From Streptomyces melanogenes (GTDB lineage: Bacteria > Actinomycetota > Actinomycetes > Streptomycetales > Streptomycetaceae), in the NCBI RefSeq assembly GCF_014649795.1, contig NZ_BMTS01000002.1, positions 434,001 through 498,000 of the forward strand: DNA of 64,000 bases, read 5' to 3'. The notes under the pieces are model-generated. The model worked only from the letters and a program-made list of their open reading frames with translations, was not told the origin of the DNA and made no database searches. Of this stretch, positions 8,344 through 16,666 are shown piece by piece (the first letter of the stretch is position 1; every line of letters begins with the position of its first letter). The position numbers were made by a program, and so were the translations under genes.

Positions 8344-9174
8344 ATGACCGCCACTTCCGCAGTCGCCGCCGAAGCGGCCGACGCCGCCGGTACCTCCGGT
8401 TCCGGTGCGGGGCGGATGCCCGCCCTCTACCTCTCGCACGGCGCCCCGCCGCTCGCCGACGACCCCGTCTGGCCGGGCGAGCTGGCCGCCTGGTCGGCCG
8501 GCCTGCCCCGCCCCCGGGCGATCCTGATGGTCTCCGCCCACTGGGAGGAGGCCCCGCTCGCCCTCGGCGCCGTCGAGACGGTCCCGCTGGTGTACGACTT
8601 CTGGGGCTTCCCCGAGTACTACTACCAGGTGCGGTACGCGGCTCCGGGCGCCCCCGAACTCGCCGACAGTGTACGGAAGTTGCTGCGCGGCGCAGGAACG
8701 CCGGTCCAGGACATCCCGGACCGCGGCCTCGACCACGGCGCGTACGTCCCGCTGGTGGAGATGTACCCGGATGCCGACATCCCCGTACTCCAGATCTCGC
8801 TGCCGACGCTCGACCCGCGGAAGCTCATGGACGTCGGGCGTAAGCTCGCGCCGCTGCGCGACGAGGGCGTCCTGATCGTCGGCAGCGGCTTCTTCACCCA
8901 CAACCTGGCGGCGCTGCGCCATGCGGGCGGGGTGCCCGGCTGGTCGGCCGAGTTCGACGACTGGGGAGCGCGCGCCCTGGCCGCCGCCGACGTGGACGCC
9001 CTGCTCGACTTCGAGAGCAAGTCCCCGGCGGGCCGCCTGGCCCACCCGCGCACCGAGCACTTCGCCCCGCTGTTCGTGACCCTGGGCGCCTCCGAGGGCG
9101 AGCTGGGCGGGGCCCGCAGTGTCATCGAGGGCTTCTGGATGGGGCTGGCCAAGAGGTCGGTGCAGTTCGGCTGA
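8344..9174 (+). CDS. Class III extradiol ring-cleavage dioxygenase (LigB / YgiD-like)
   Basis: The 276-residue protein has LYLSHGAPPLADD near the N-terminus and LDHGAYVPL in mid-sequence, the metal-binding His positions of the LigB-fold 4,5-DOPA dioxygenase/YgiD family. A later VGSGFFTHNL carries another conserved His. Such enzymes open catechol-type rings with Fe(II) or Zn(II). ATG 8344 follows GGGAG. The gene is divergent from marR, which probably regulates it, so the enzyme may detoxify catechols or quinone precursors. Substrate unknown. Confidence 0.87.
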   Translation: MTATSAVAAEAADAAGTSGSGAGRMPALYLSHGAPPLADDPVWPGELAAWSAGLPRPRAILMVSAHWEEAPLALGAVETVPLVYDFWGFPEYYYQVRYAAPGAPELADSVRKLLRGAGTPVQDIPDRGLDHGAYVPLVEMYPDADIPVLQISLPTLDPRKLMDVGRKLAPLRDEGVLIVGSGFFTHNLAALRHAGGVPGWSAEFDDWGARALAAADVDALLDFESKSPAGRLAHPRTEHFAPLFVTLGASEGELGGARSVIEGFWMGLAKRSVQFG

Positions 9175-9558
9175 GAGCGGTCCGGCCGGAACGGGTACCC
9201 GGGAATTCGGGCAGTTTGGACATCCTGAGCAACCAGAAGGCGGTGCGGGTCGTCTTCAGGGTGGGAGAGCGGAAAACGGGGATGGGGCTCTTCCGGGGTG
9301 AAGGCAACTGTTTCGGGTGTGACGCCGGTCTCATGTGGGCGGTCGTCGCGGCCGGGTGGGAGAGTCCCGGCACCGGGCCTGACCTGCGCCTCTGTACGTT
9401 CCCGCGGCATCCGTCCGCCACCGGTGGCGGCACAGGGTACTGCATGATCCGGAAAATCGATGGGCGGGACGGGAATTCTGTCCGGATTCCAGCCGTTGTT
9501 TCCATCGGATGCAGGGCACCCGGGAGGGTGTCGCGACCTACACAGCAAGGGAGCACGC
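9175..9558. other. Long hrdD upstream region
   Basis: 384 bp without a supportable gene; frames that cross it lack a Shine-Dalgarno sequence and run into hrdD in another frame. The only strong signal I see is the SigR-type promoter at 9471-9497. A second hrdD promoter may be present but cannot be assigned. Confidence 0.6.
9471..9497 (+). promoter_or_regulatory. SigR-type promoter of hrdD
   Basis: GGGAAT at 9471-9476 and GTT at 9495-9497 are separated by 18 bases. This is the published consensus for the thiol-stress sigma factor SigR of Streptomyces (GGGAAT, about 18 bases, GTT). The element lies 62 bp before the hrdD start codon. S. coelicolor hrdD is known to have a SigR-dependent promoter. 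Confidence 0.75.
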
Positions 9559-10578
9559 ATGGCAACCCGCGCCGTCGCCCGTCGGACCGCAAGCAGCGGA
9601 TCCGGGTCGGGGAGCAGTGTTCGCGCCGTCAGCGGGGAGATCGCCGACCGCGACCTGGTCGGGATGTACCTCGACGAGATCGCGCGCACGCCGCTGCTCG
9701 ACGCCGCCAAAGAGGTCGAGCTCTCCCAGACCATCGAGGCGGGTGTGTACGCACGCCAGATCCTCGACGGCACAGTGACATCAGCCGCTTACGCGGCGGG
9801 GTCGAGCAAGGCCGGTGGCGCCTCTCGCGAGGAGCTCGAAACCCTGGTCGCCGCCGGTGACCGGGCCAAGGACCTCTTCATCCGCTCCAACCTCCGCCTC
9901 GTCGTCGCCGTCGCCCGGCGCTACCCGAGGGCGGGCCTGCCCCTGCTCGACCTGATCCAGGAGGGCAACGCGGGCCTGGTCCGCGCGGTGGAGAAGTTCG
10001 ACTACGCCAAGGGCTTCAAGTTCTCGACGTACGCGACGTGGTGGATCCGCCAGGCCATCACGCGCTCGATAGCCGACCAGTCCCGCACCATCCGCCTGCC
10101 CGTCCACCTGGTGGAGGAGCTGGGCCGCATCCGCCGCGTCCAGCGCGAGTTCAACCGGGAGAACGGCAGGGAGCCGGAGGCCACCGAGGTGGCGGCGGAG
10201 CTGGGCTCCACCCCGGAGCGGGTCATCGACGTCCTGGACTGGGCGCGCGACCCGGTCTCGCTCAACATGGCGGTCGACGACCAGGGCGAGACCCAGTTCG
10301 GCGACCTCCTGGAGGACACGTCGGCGATCTCCCCCGAGCAGTCCGTGCTCACGCTGCTGCGCAGCGAGGAGCTCGACGACCTGATCGGCAAGCTCGACCA
10401 GCGCACCGCCTCCATCATCAAGATGAGGTACGGAATCGTCGACGGCCGCGAGCGCACGCTGACGGAGGTCGGCAAGGAGCACGGCCTCACCCGCGAGCGC
10501 ATCCGCCAGATCGAGAAGCACGCGCTGCTCGAACTGAAGAAGATGGCCCGCGACACGGGCTTCGACGCGGCGGCGTAA
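9559..10578 (+). CDS. hrdD: Group 2 (HrdB-like) RNA polymerase sigma factor HrdD
   Basis: 339 residues. Region 1.2 is seen as DLVGMYLDEIARTPLL. Region 2 carries the core-binding and -10 recognition segments (RLVVAVARRYPRAGLPLLDL, FSTYATWWIRQAITRSI). Region 3 follows, and region 4 ends in LTEVGKEHGLTRERIRQIEK for -35 recognition. The sequence is close to my recollection of S. coelicolor HrdD, including the MATRAVARR start and DTGFDAAA end. It recognises promoters like those of the principal sigma factor but is dispensable in S. coelicolor. ATG 9559 follows AAGGGAG (9547-9553). A SigR-type promoter lies upstream and a 14-bp terminator stem downstream. Confidence 0.93.
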   Translation: MATRAVARRTASSGSGSGSSVRAVSGEIADRDLVGMYLDEIARTPLLDAAKEVELSQTIEAGVYARQILDGTVTSAAYAAGSSKAGGASREELETLVAAGDRAKDLFIRSNLRLVVAVARRYPRAGLPLLDLIQEGNAGLVRAVEKFDYAKGFKFSTYATWWIRQAITRSIADQSRTIRLPVHLVEELGRIRRVQREFNRENGREPEATEVAAELGSTPERVIDVLDWARDPVSLNMAVDDQGETQFGDLLEDTSAISPEQSVLTLLRSEELDDLIGKLDQRTASIIKMRYGIVDGRERTLTEVGKEHGLTRERIRQIEKHALLELKKMARDTGFDAAA

Positions 10579-10598
10579 CCACGGCCGCCCCCACAGAC

Positions 10599-10636
10599 GA
10601 GCCCCCGGCACCCACCCCCCCTGGTGCCGGGGGCTC
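10599..10636. terminator. Terminator between hrdD and the WYL regulator
   Basis: GAGCCCCCGGCACC (10599-10612) and GGTGCCGGGGGCTC (10623-10636) form a perfect 14-bp stem with a 10-nt C-rich loop between two convergent genes. It should act in both directions. Confidence 0.85.
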
Positions 10637-10648
10637 CCCCTTGCCCGG

Positions 10649-11626
10649 TCACCCCAGCCCGGGCCCCGCAGCCCTAGTGATCCGGCCGCCCAGATCCGCC
10701 AGGTACTCCGTCAGGGCGACCGGCGACGCCACCGCGAACTCGCAGTCCACCAGCGCCAGCCGGACCGCCACCCACTCCAGTGACTCCGTGACCCGCGCCC
10801 GCAGCCGGCACCGCGCCTCCCCGAGCGGCACCGGCGTGCCCATCCCCGTGAGCCGCGCCGCCACGAAGTCGGCGGGCGCCTCGAACGTCACGTCCAGGTC
10901 CAGCTCCGGCTGCATCCGGTTCAGCGACCGGCTCACGAACTCCGCCGCGTTCTGCGCGGGCAGCTCCCGGGCCGCGAACCGCGACCCCGTCGCGAACGGG
11001 TTCTCCACCCGGTCGACCCGGAACGTACGCCAGTCCTCGCGCTCGATGTCGTACGCGACGAGGTACCAGCGCCGACCCGTCGACACCAGCCGGTACGGCT
11101 CGACCTGGCGGCGGGACTCGCTGCCGTCGCCCTTGCGGTAGTCGAAGCGCAGCCGCTCCTTGCCGGTGACGGCCGAGGCCATCACGGTCAGGGTGTGCGG
11201 GTCGACGGTCGCGCCGTCGCCCCGCCACGGCCCCACCAGCGGCATCGTGGCGGCCTGGAGGGTGGCGACCCGGTGCCGCAGCCGGGACGGCAGCACCTGC
11301 TCCAGCTTGGCCAGCGCCCGCACCGACGCCTCCTCCACGCCGTCGACCGCGTGCCCCGCGCCCGCCCGCAGCCCGACCGCGATGGCCACGGCCTCCTCGT
11401 CGTCGAGGACCAGCGGCGGCATCGCCTTCCCGGCCACCAGCCGGTAGCCGCCGTCCGCGCCCAGCGTCGCCTGGACCGGGTAGCCGAGCTCGCGCAGCCG
11501 GTCGACGTCCCGGCGGACCGTGCGCCGCGAGACGCCGAGCCGGTCGGCGAGCTCGCCGCCGGGCCACTCGCGGGGCGTCTGGAGCAGGGACAGGAGCTGG
11601 AGGAGCCGAGCCGGGGTGTCCGTCAT
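10649..11626 (-). CDS. HTH-WYL domain transcriptional regulator (YafY-type)
   Basis: 325 residues. The N-terminal DeoR-like helix-turn-helix is ELADRLGVSRRTVRRDVDRL (about residues 25-44). A WYL domain follows (RRQVEPYRLVSTGRRWYLVAY, in which W-Y-L is literal) with a C-terminal extension. WYL domains are thought to bind nucleic acid or other negatively charged ligands. The gene is divergent from an MFS exporter with a 62-bp gap, so it probably controls that exporter and itself. The ligand cannot be predicted. Confidence 0.88.
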   Translation of the reverse strand: MTDTPARLLQLLSLLQTPREWPGGELADRLGVSRRTVRRDVDRLRELGYPVQATLGADGGYRLVAGKAMPPLVLDDEEAVAIAVGLRAGAGHAVDGVEEASVRALAKLEQVLPSRLRHRVATLQAATMPLVGPWRGDGATVDPHTLTVMASAVTGKERLRFDYRKGDGSESRRQVEPYRLVSTGRRWYLVAYDIEREDWRTFRVDRVENPFATGSRFAARELPAQNAAEFVSRSLNRMQPELDLDVTFEAPADFVAARLTGMGTPVPLGEARCRLRARVTESLEWVAVRLALVDCEFAVASPVALTEYLADLGGRITRAAGPGLG

Positions 11627-11688
11627 GAGATCCAGGATGCGGGAAAATTAGGACGCAGTCTGACCTACATACGGTCTAACTTCCTTCC

Positions 11689-13227
11689 ATGACCTCCACC
11701 ACGACCAATCCCCCAGAAGCCGCGGGCCCCGGCACAGCGGCCGCCGCGAACGACCGCCGACGGTGGTTCGCCCTGGCCATCGTGATGACCGCGGCCTTCA
11801 TGGACCTGGTCGACGTCACGATCGTCAACGTAGCGATTCCCTCGATCCAGAAGGACACCGGGGCGACCTTCGCCTCGATCCAGTGGATCACCGCGGGGTA
11901 CGCCCTGGCGTTCGCCGCCGGTCTGATCACCGGTGGCCGCCTCGGCGACATCCACGGCCGCAAGCGGCTGTTCCTCATAGGCATGACCGGCTTCACCATC
12001 GCCTCGGCGCTCTGCGGCTTCGCGGCCAACCCGGAGATGCTGGTCGCCTCCCGCATCCTCCAGGGCGGCATGGCCTCCCTGATGGTGCCGCAGGTGCTCT
12101 CGATCATCCACGCGACCTTCCCGGCGGAGGAGCGCGGCAAGGTGTTCGGCATGTTCGGCGCGGTCATCGGCCTGGGCGCGGTCTCCGGCCCGATCCTGGG
12201 CGCGCTGCTGACCGAGTGGAACCTGTTCGGCCTGGAGTGGCGTCCGATCTTCCTGATCAACCTGCCGGTCGGCATCGCGGGCCTGGTCCTGGGCGCCAAG
12301 TTCATCTCCGAGTCCAAGGCGCCCAAGGCCCTCAAGCTCGACCTGGTGGGCGTCGCGCTGGTCACGCTCGGCCTGCTGATGCTGCTCTACCCGCTGACCC
12401 GCGGCCGTGAGCTGGGCTGGCCGCTGTGGGGCCACCTCTCGATGGCCGGCAGCCTCGTCGTCTTCGGCGCGCTCGTGGCGTACGAGAAGTACAAGGCGGC
12501 CAAGGACGGTTCGCCGCTGGTGGAGCTCTCGCTGTTCCGGGTGAAGAGCTTCGCGGCGGGCATCGCGGTGCAGATGACGTTCGGCATCGCGATGGGCATC
12601 TTCTTCCTCGTCTGGACGCTGTACATGCAGATCGGCCTGGGCTGGAGCGCGCTGCGCGCCGGTCTGACCGGCATCCCGTTCTCCATCGCCATGTCGGCCG
12701 CGGCGGGCATGTCCGTGCAGTCCCTGGTGCCGAAGTTCGGCCGCAAGGTGCTCCAGGCGGGCGCCCTGATCACCGCCCTCGGCCTGCTGATCTACATCTG
12801 GGAGGCGCGCCACTACGGCATGGACATCGCCCCCTGGCAGATGGCGCTGCCGCTGGTGGTGCTCGGCATCGGCATGGGCCTGATCGTCGCCCCGCTCACC
12901 GACGCGGTCCTCTCCGAGGTCCCGCAGGAGCACGCGGGTTCGGCGTCCGGCCTGATCAACACCGTGCAGCAGATGGGCAACGCGCTGGGCCTCGGCCTGG
13001 TCTCGGTGGTCTTCTTCGGCGCGATCAGCGACAACCTCCAGCTCGCGGAGATCGGCCCGGCCTTCTCGCACGCCTTCCAGCGCTCGCTGTGGGTCGTGAC
13101 GGCGGTCTGCGTCGTGATCTTCATCGGGATGTTCCTGCTCCCGGCGAAGCCGAAGCAGCACCTGGAGGGCGGCGCGGACGCGGCCCCGTCCGACGACGTC
13201 GCCAAGGAGCCCGCGCTCAGCTCGTGA
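11689..13227 (+). CDS. DHA2-type MFS exporter
   Basis: 512 residues with about 14 transmembrane segments, DVTIVNVAIPSIQ in the first helix and GGRLGDIHGRKRLF in the motif A loop. It is homologous to the exporter at 6114-7649 but clearly diverged from it. ATG 11689 has no clear Shine-Dalgarno sequence, so the transcript may be leaderless or nearly so. The 62-bp divergent gap to the WYL regulator contains GACC-N7-GGTC inverted half-sites (centred near 11669), a possible operator. A perfect 21-bp terminator stem follows the gene. Confidence 0.88.
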   Translation: MTSTTTNPPEAAGPGTAAAANDRRRWFALAIVMTAAFMDLVDVTIVNVAIPSIQKDTGATFASIQWITAGYALAFAAGLITGGRLGDIHGRKRLFLIGMTGFTIASALCGFAANPEMLVASRILQGGMASLMVPQVLSIIHATFPAEERGKVFGMFGAVIGLGAVSGPILGALLTEWNLFGLEWRPIFLINLPVGIAGLVLGAKFISESKAPKALKLDLVGVALVTLGLLMLLYPLTRGRELGWPLWGHLSMAGSLVVFGALVAYEKYKAAKDGSPLVELSLFRVKSFAAGIAVQMTFGIAMGIFFLVWTLYMQIGLGWSALRAGLTGIPFSIAMSAAAGMSVQSLVPKFGRKVLQAGALITALGLLIYIWEARHYGMDIAPWQMALPLVVLGIGMGLIVAPLTDAVLSEVPQEHAGSASGLINTVQQMGNALGLGLVSVVFFGAISDNLQLAEIGPAFSHAFQRSLWVVTAVCVVIFIGMFLLPAKPKQHLEGGADAAPSDDVAKEPALSS

Positions 13228-13244
13228 CGCGGGGCCGGTGACGG

Positions 13245-13290
13245 AAGACGCCGGGCGCGGTGGAGAGACCTCCACCGCGCCCGGCGTCTT
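13245..13290. terminator. Perfect 21-bp terminator stem
   Basis: The arms at 13245-13265 and 13270-13290 are exactly complementary (beginning AAGACGCCGGGCG) with a 4-nt loop AGAC. It lies between the convergent MFS and duplicated-domain genes and should terminate both. Confidence 0.9.
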
Positions 13291-13311
13291 CGTCTTGTGC
13301 CAAGACCTACG

Positions 13312-14070
13312 TCAGGAAACCCGCGCCCGCCGCTCCATCGCGGCCCGCGCCGACCGCTCCGCCGCGTACACCTCGCACATGTGGCTGCCGTCCGGCGTCG
13401 CCGTGTGCTCGACCTCCCACAGGCTCAGCTCGACGCCGTCCAGGAGCAGGAACGCGTGCTCGTAGAGGATGGCCCCGCCGCGCCCGCCCGCCCCGCCGTG
13501 GCCGCCCAGGGCCCGGGTGATGCGGTGGGCGAGGGCGCCGCGCAGCAGGCGGGCCACGCCCTCGCCGGGCCGGTCCGGGTTCTCGGCGCGGCGCAGCAGC
13601 CGCCGCGCGTGGTCGGCCGAGCCGTCCGCCTCGTACGTCCTGCCCGTCCCGGCGCGCTCCACCGGCGCCAGCCCGCTCAGGACCGCCAGGTCGGTCAGGC
13701 CCGGGTCCAGGTCGTCGTCCGCGAACCCGGGCGCCAGGCCCGGCAGGACCTGCTCGCGCAGCCGGGCCGCGGCCACCAGGGCGCTCTCCTCGTCCGCGTA
13801 CACCTCGTTGCCCCGGGCGTGCACGACCTCCCACAGGGTGACCGTGGCGCCGTCGAGGAGGAGATAGGTGTGGCGGTAGGTCTCGCGGCTGAGCCGGGGG
13901 CGGCCGGGGCCGCCCGAGGCGTGCAGCGACGAGTGCAGCGAAGTGGTGTGCGCGAGGGCCGAGTCGAGGCTCTCGACCAACTCGTCCGGCAGGTCGAACG
14001 AGTTCAGCGCGCGGCCGAGCAGACCGGCGAGGTGCTCCTCGGCCGTCTCGTACTCGCACTCGTTGGGCAC
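13312..14070 (-). CDS. Streptomyces conserved protein of unknown function with an internal duplication (DUF6227-like)
   Basis: 252 residues from GTG 14070, chosen because GGGGAG sits about 8 bases upstream; the frame continues to an ATG at 14151 without such a site. Two copies of one module are visible: HTYLLLDGATVTLWEVVHA followed by EVYADEESA, and HAFLLLDGVELSLWEVEHT followed by CEVYAAERSA. Each module looks like a beta-hairpin plus helix. There is no signal peptide, membrane segment or catalytic motif. I recognise it as the type annotated DUF6227 in streptomycetes, with no assigned role. It stands alone between two terminated genes. Confidence 0.72.
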   Translation of the reverse strand: MPNECEYETAEEHLAGLLGRALNSFDLPDELVESLDSALAHTTSLHSSLHASGGPGRPRLSRETYRHTYLLLDGATVTLWEVVHARGNEVYADEESALVAAARLREQVLPGLAPGFADDDLDPGLTDLAVLSGLAPVERAGTGRTYEADGSADHARRLLRRAENPDRPGEGVARLLRGALAHRITRALGGHGGAGGRGGAILYEHAFLLLDGVELSLWEVEHTATPDGSHMCEVYAAERSARAAMERRARVS

Positions 14071-14251
14071 CAAGGCGTCTCCCCGCCGTAGCTGTTCGTC
14101 ACGTAGAGGGTGCTCAACGTAGCCCTTGCGCGCGCTTCGCGCAGCGGGCATGGCCGAAACATTCTCATCGGCTTGGAACGGCGGGGAAAGGCACGGGAAA
14201 GCTGAGGGGAGGCGGCCCGGGGCGGTGCTCCGGGCCGCCTCCGACGGAGGG

Positions 14252-15520
14252 TCAGGCGGCGCTGCCCGCCTGCCACTCGCTCCACGGCATGTTCCAGCCG
14301 TTCAGGCCGTTGTCGGGGGCGATCGTCTTGTCGGGCGAGCCCTTGACCGTCACCACGTCGCCGATCAGCGAGTGATCGAAGAACCACTTGGCGGGGGTGT
14401 CGCCCTGGGCGCCCTGGACGTCCCGGAGCCCCACGCAGCCGTGGCTGGTTCCCGCGTTGCCGAACGGGTTCCCCTTGTACCAGTAGTTGCCGTGCAGGAA
14501 GGTCCCCGAGGTGGACAGGCGCATGGCGTGCGGCACGTCCTTGATGTCGTACTCGCCGCCGAAGTTGACCGTCGCGCCGTTCATCCGCGTCTCGGTGAAC
14601 TTCTCGGAGATCACCATCTGCCCGTTGTACGTGGTGTGTTCGGCACTGCCCGTCGAGACCGGGATCGTCTTGACGGTCTTCCCGTCCTGCTGCACGGTCA
14701 TCATCTGCGTCTTGGCGTCGACCGTGGAGACCTGGTTGCGGCCGATGGTGAAGGTGACGGTCTTGGACTGCACGCCGTAGACGCCGCTGGCGCCCTGCAC
14801 CCCGTCCAGGGCGATCTTCAACGTCACCTTGGACCCGGCCTTCCAGTAGTCCTGCGGCCGGAAGTCGAGGCGCTGGGTGCCGAACCAGTGGCCGACCACC
14901 TGCTGGCCGCTGCTGGAGTCGACGGTGATGTGGGACTGGACGGCCTTCTTGTCGGTGATCGGCTTGTCGAAGGTGAACGAGACCGGCATACCGACGCCGA
15001 CGGTCGAGCCGTTGTCGGGCGTGTAGGTGCCGATGAAGCTGTTCTTCGACGTGACCGTGGTGAAGGCCGCGTTCTCGGTCGCGGACCGGCCCTTGTCGTC
15101 CTTGCCGGTCGCCATGATCTTGTACTGGGTGCCGCGCTCCAGCTTCCCGGCGGGCTTCCAGGACAGCCCGTCGGCGGCGAGCGCGCCCGCCACCGCCTTG
15201 CCGGTCTGGGCCTCGGTCAGGGTGACCTGGCTGAGCTTGCCGCCCTGGGCGGTGACGGTGGTGCCGTTGATGCTGGCGTTGGCCGAGCCGTCCTTCGCCG
15301 AGATGGTGATCTTCAGCGAGGAGGCGTCCTGGGCGGCGGCCGCGTCGCCGCCCTTGGCGTCGCCCTTGCCCTTGTCGGAGCCTGACGCGCTGCCGCCGCA
15401 GGCGGTCAGGGTCAGGGCGCCGAGCAGCAGCGCCGAGGCGGCGGCGAACGCCCGCCGCCGGGTGCGCAGTTGCTGCGGGGTGCGGGACTGCGGCTGCGCG
15501 GCGGTGTCGGGCGAGGTCAC
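14252..15520 (-). CDS. L,D-transpeptidase lipoprotein (YkuD domain with Ig-like repeats)
   Basis: The 422-residue precursor begins with a lipoprotein signal ending LTLTAC (lipid-modified Cys at residue 41), then a Ser/Gly/Lys-rich linker. Two Ig-like domains follow, then a C-terminal YkuD domain with HGNYWYKGN and SHGCVGL, whose Cys (about residue 362) is the nucleophile. Domain order matches mycobacterial LdtMt2-type enzymes, which make 3-3 cross-links in peptidoglycan and are beta-lactam insensitive apart from carbapenems. GTG 15520 follows GGAG at 6 bases; an ATG at 15532 is an alternative. The protein should be anchored outside the membrane. Confidence 0.92.
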   Translation of the reverse strand: MTSPDTAAQPQSRTPQQLRTRRRAFAAASALLLGALTLTACGGSASGSDKGKGDAKGGDAAAAQDASSLKITISAKDGSANASINGTTVTAQGGKLSQVTLTEAQTGKAVAGALAADGLSWKPAGKLERGTQYKIMATGKDDKGRSATENAAFTTVTSKNSFIGTYTPDNGSTVGVGMPVSFTFDKPITDKKAVQSHITVDSSSGQQVVGHWFGTQRLDFRPQDYWKAGSKVTLKIALDGVQGASGVYGVQSKTVTFTIGRNQVSTVDAKTQMMTVQQDGKTVKTIPVSTGSAEHTTYNGQMVISEKFTETRMNGATVNFGGEYDIKDVPHAMRLSTSGTFLHGNYWYKGNPFGNAGTSHGCVGLRDVQGAQGDTPAKWFFDHSLIGDVVTVKGSPDKTIAPDNGLNGWNMPWSEWQAGSAA

Positions 15521-15640
15521 GGGCTGCTCCATCTGTGCGGGCGTTACTCCAGTACGTGCACAGAGCACCCACATGGCCGCCATGGTTGCGGGCACGACTT
15601 GTGACTCACGACACATCGCGGCGCAGCGCGGGCCGGGGCC

Positions 15641-16666
15641 TCAACTCCCGTACAGGTCGCGGTAGGACGGGAACGTCCCGCCGGGCCCTTCCACCCCCTC
15701 GGCGGCGAGCACCGCCTTGGTGATCGCCCGGGCCACCGCGTCCGTGCCTGCCGCGAGCACGGAGTTGAGGTCGACCGGCGACAGGGGCTCGCCGGTGCCG
15801 GTGGCGAGGGCGAAGACGGTGTCGCCGTCGTGCATCAGGTGCACCGGCCGGATCGCGCGGGCCAGACCGTCGTGCGAGGTGCCCGCGAGCTTCTGCGCCT
15901 GCGGGCGGGTGAGCGGCGCGTCGGTGGCGACGACCGCGAGCGTGGTGTTCAGGGGCGGCAGCCCGGCGGCGGCGAGGACCTCGCCGAGCCGCTTCCAGGC
16001 CGCCGCGTGGACGTCCGGTTCGGGGTACTCGATGCGGCCGGTCAGCCCGTACAGCGCACCCGTCTCGGGGTCGAGCACCGACCCCGCCGCGTTGACGACG
16101 ACCAGCGCGCCGACGGTGGCCCCCGATGCCAGGGTCACGCTCGCGGTGCCGACCCCGCCCTTGAGCCCGCCCGCGACCGCCCCGGTCCCGGCGCCGACGC
16201 TGCCCTGGGCGGCCTCGGTGCCCGCGGCCTCGGCGGCGGCCCGGCCGGTGGCGGCGTCCGGGCGGGCGCGCCAGTCGCCGCCGCGCCCGAGGTCGAAGAC
16301 GCAGGCGGCCGGGACGACCGGCACCACCTGGTGCGGCTCGGGCCCCACCCGCACACCGCGCCCGCGCTCCTCCAGCCAGGCCATGACCCCGCCCGCGGCG
16401 TCGAGTCCGTACGCGCTGCCGCCCGTCAGCACCACGGCGTCGATCCGCTCGACGACGTTGCGCGGGTCGAGGGCGTCGGTCTCCCGGGTGCCGGGCCCGC
16501 CCCCGCGCACGTCGACGGCGGCGACGGCGCCGGGCGCCGGGGCGAGGACGACGGTCGTCCCCGACAGGGCGCGCTCGCCGGGGACACAGGCGTGCCCGAC
16601 GAGGAAGCCGGGCACATCGGTGATCGAGTCGGCCCGCGCGGGCCGGTCCGTCTGATGCTCAGTCAT
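15641..16666 (-). CDS. P1 family N-terminal nucleophile aminopeptidase (DmpA-like)
   Basis: 341 residues. VLTGGSAYGLDAAGGVMAWLEERGRGV, VGAGTGAVAGGLKGG and VVVNAAGSVLDP are signature stretches of the DmpA/P1 family, which self-cleave to expose a nucleophilic residue and hydrolyse N-terminal residues or beta-amino-acid peptides. The start ATG at 16666 overlaps the LtrA stop by 8 bp, so the two genes are translationally coupled. The functional link between them is unknown. Confidence 0.85.
   Translation of the reverse strand: MTEHQTDRPARADSITDVPGFLVGHACVPGERALSGTTVVLAPAPGAVAAVDVRGGGPGTRETDALDPRNVVERIDAVVLTGGSAYGLDAAGGVMAWLEERGRGVRVGPEPHQVVPVVPAACVFDLGRGGDWRARPDAATGRAAAEAAGTEAAQGSVGAGTGAVAGGLKGGVGTASVTLASGATVGALVVVNAAGSVLDPETGALYGLTGRIEYPEPDVHAAAWKRLGEVLAAAGLPPLNTTLAVVATDAPLTRPQAQKLAGTSHDGLARAIRPVHLMHDGDTVFALATGTGEPLSPVDLNSVLAAGTDAVARAITKAVLAAEGVEGPGGTFPSYRDLYGS

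Noticed and set aside
9216..9860. Plus-strand frame spanning the hrdD upstream region
   Set aside because: It has no Shine-Dalgarno sequence, becomes Arg/Ser-rich and overlaps the hrdD coding start in another frame.
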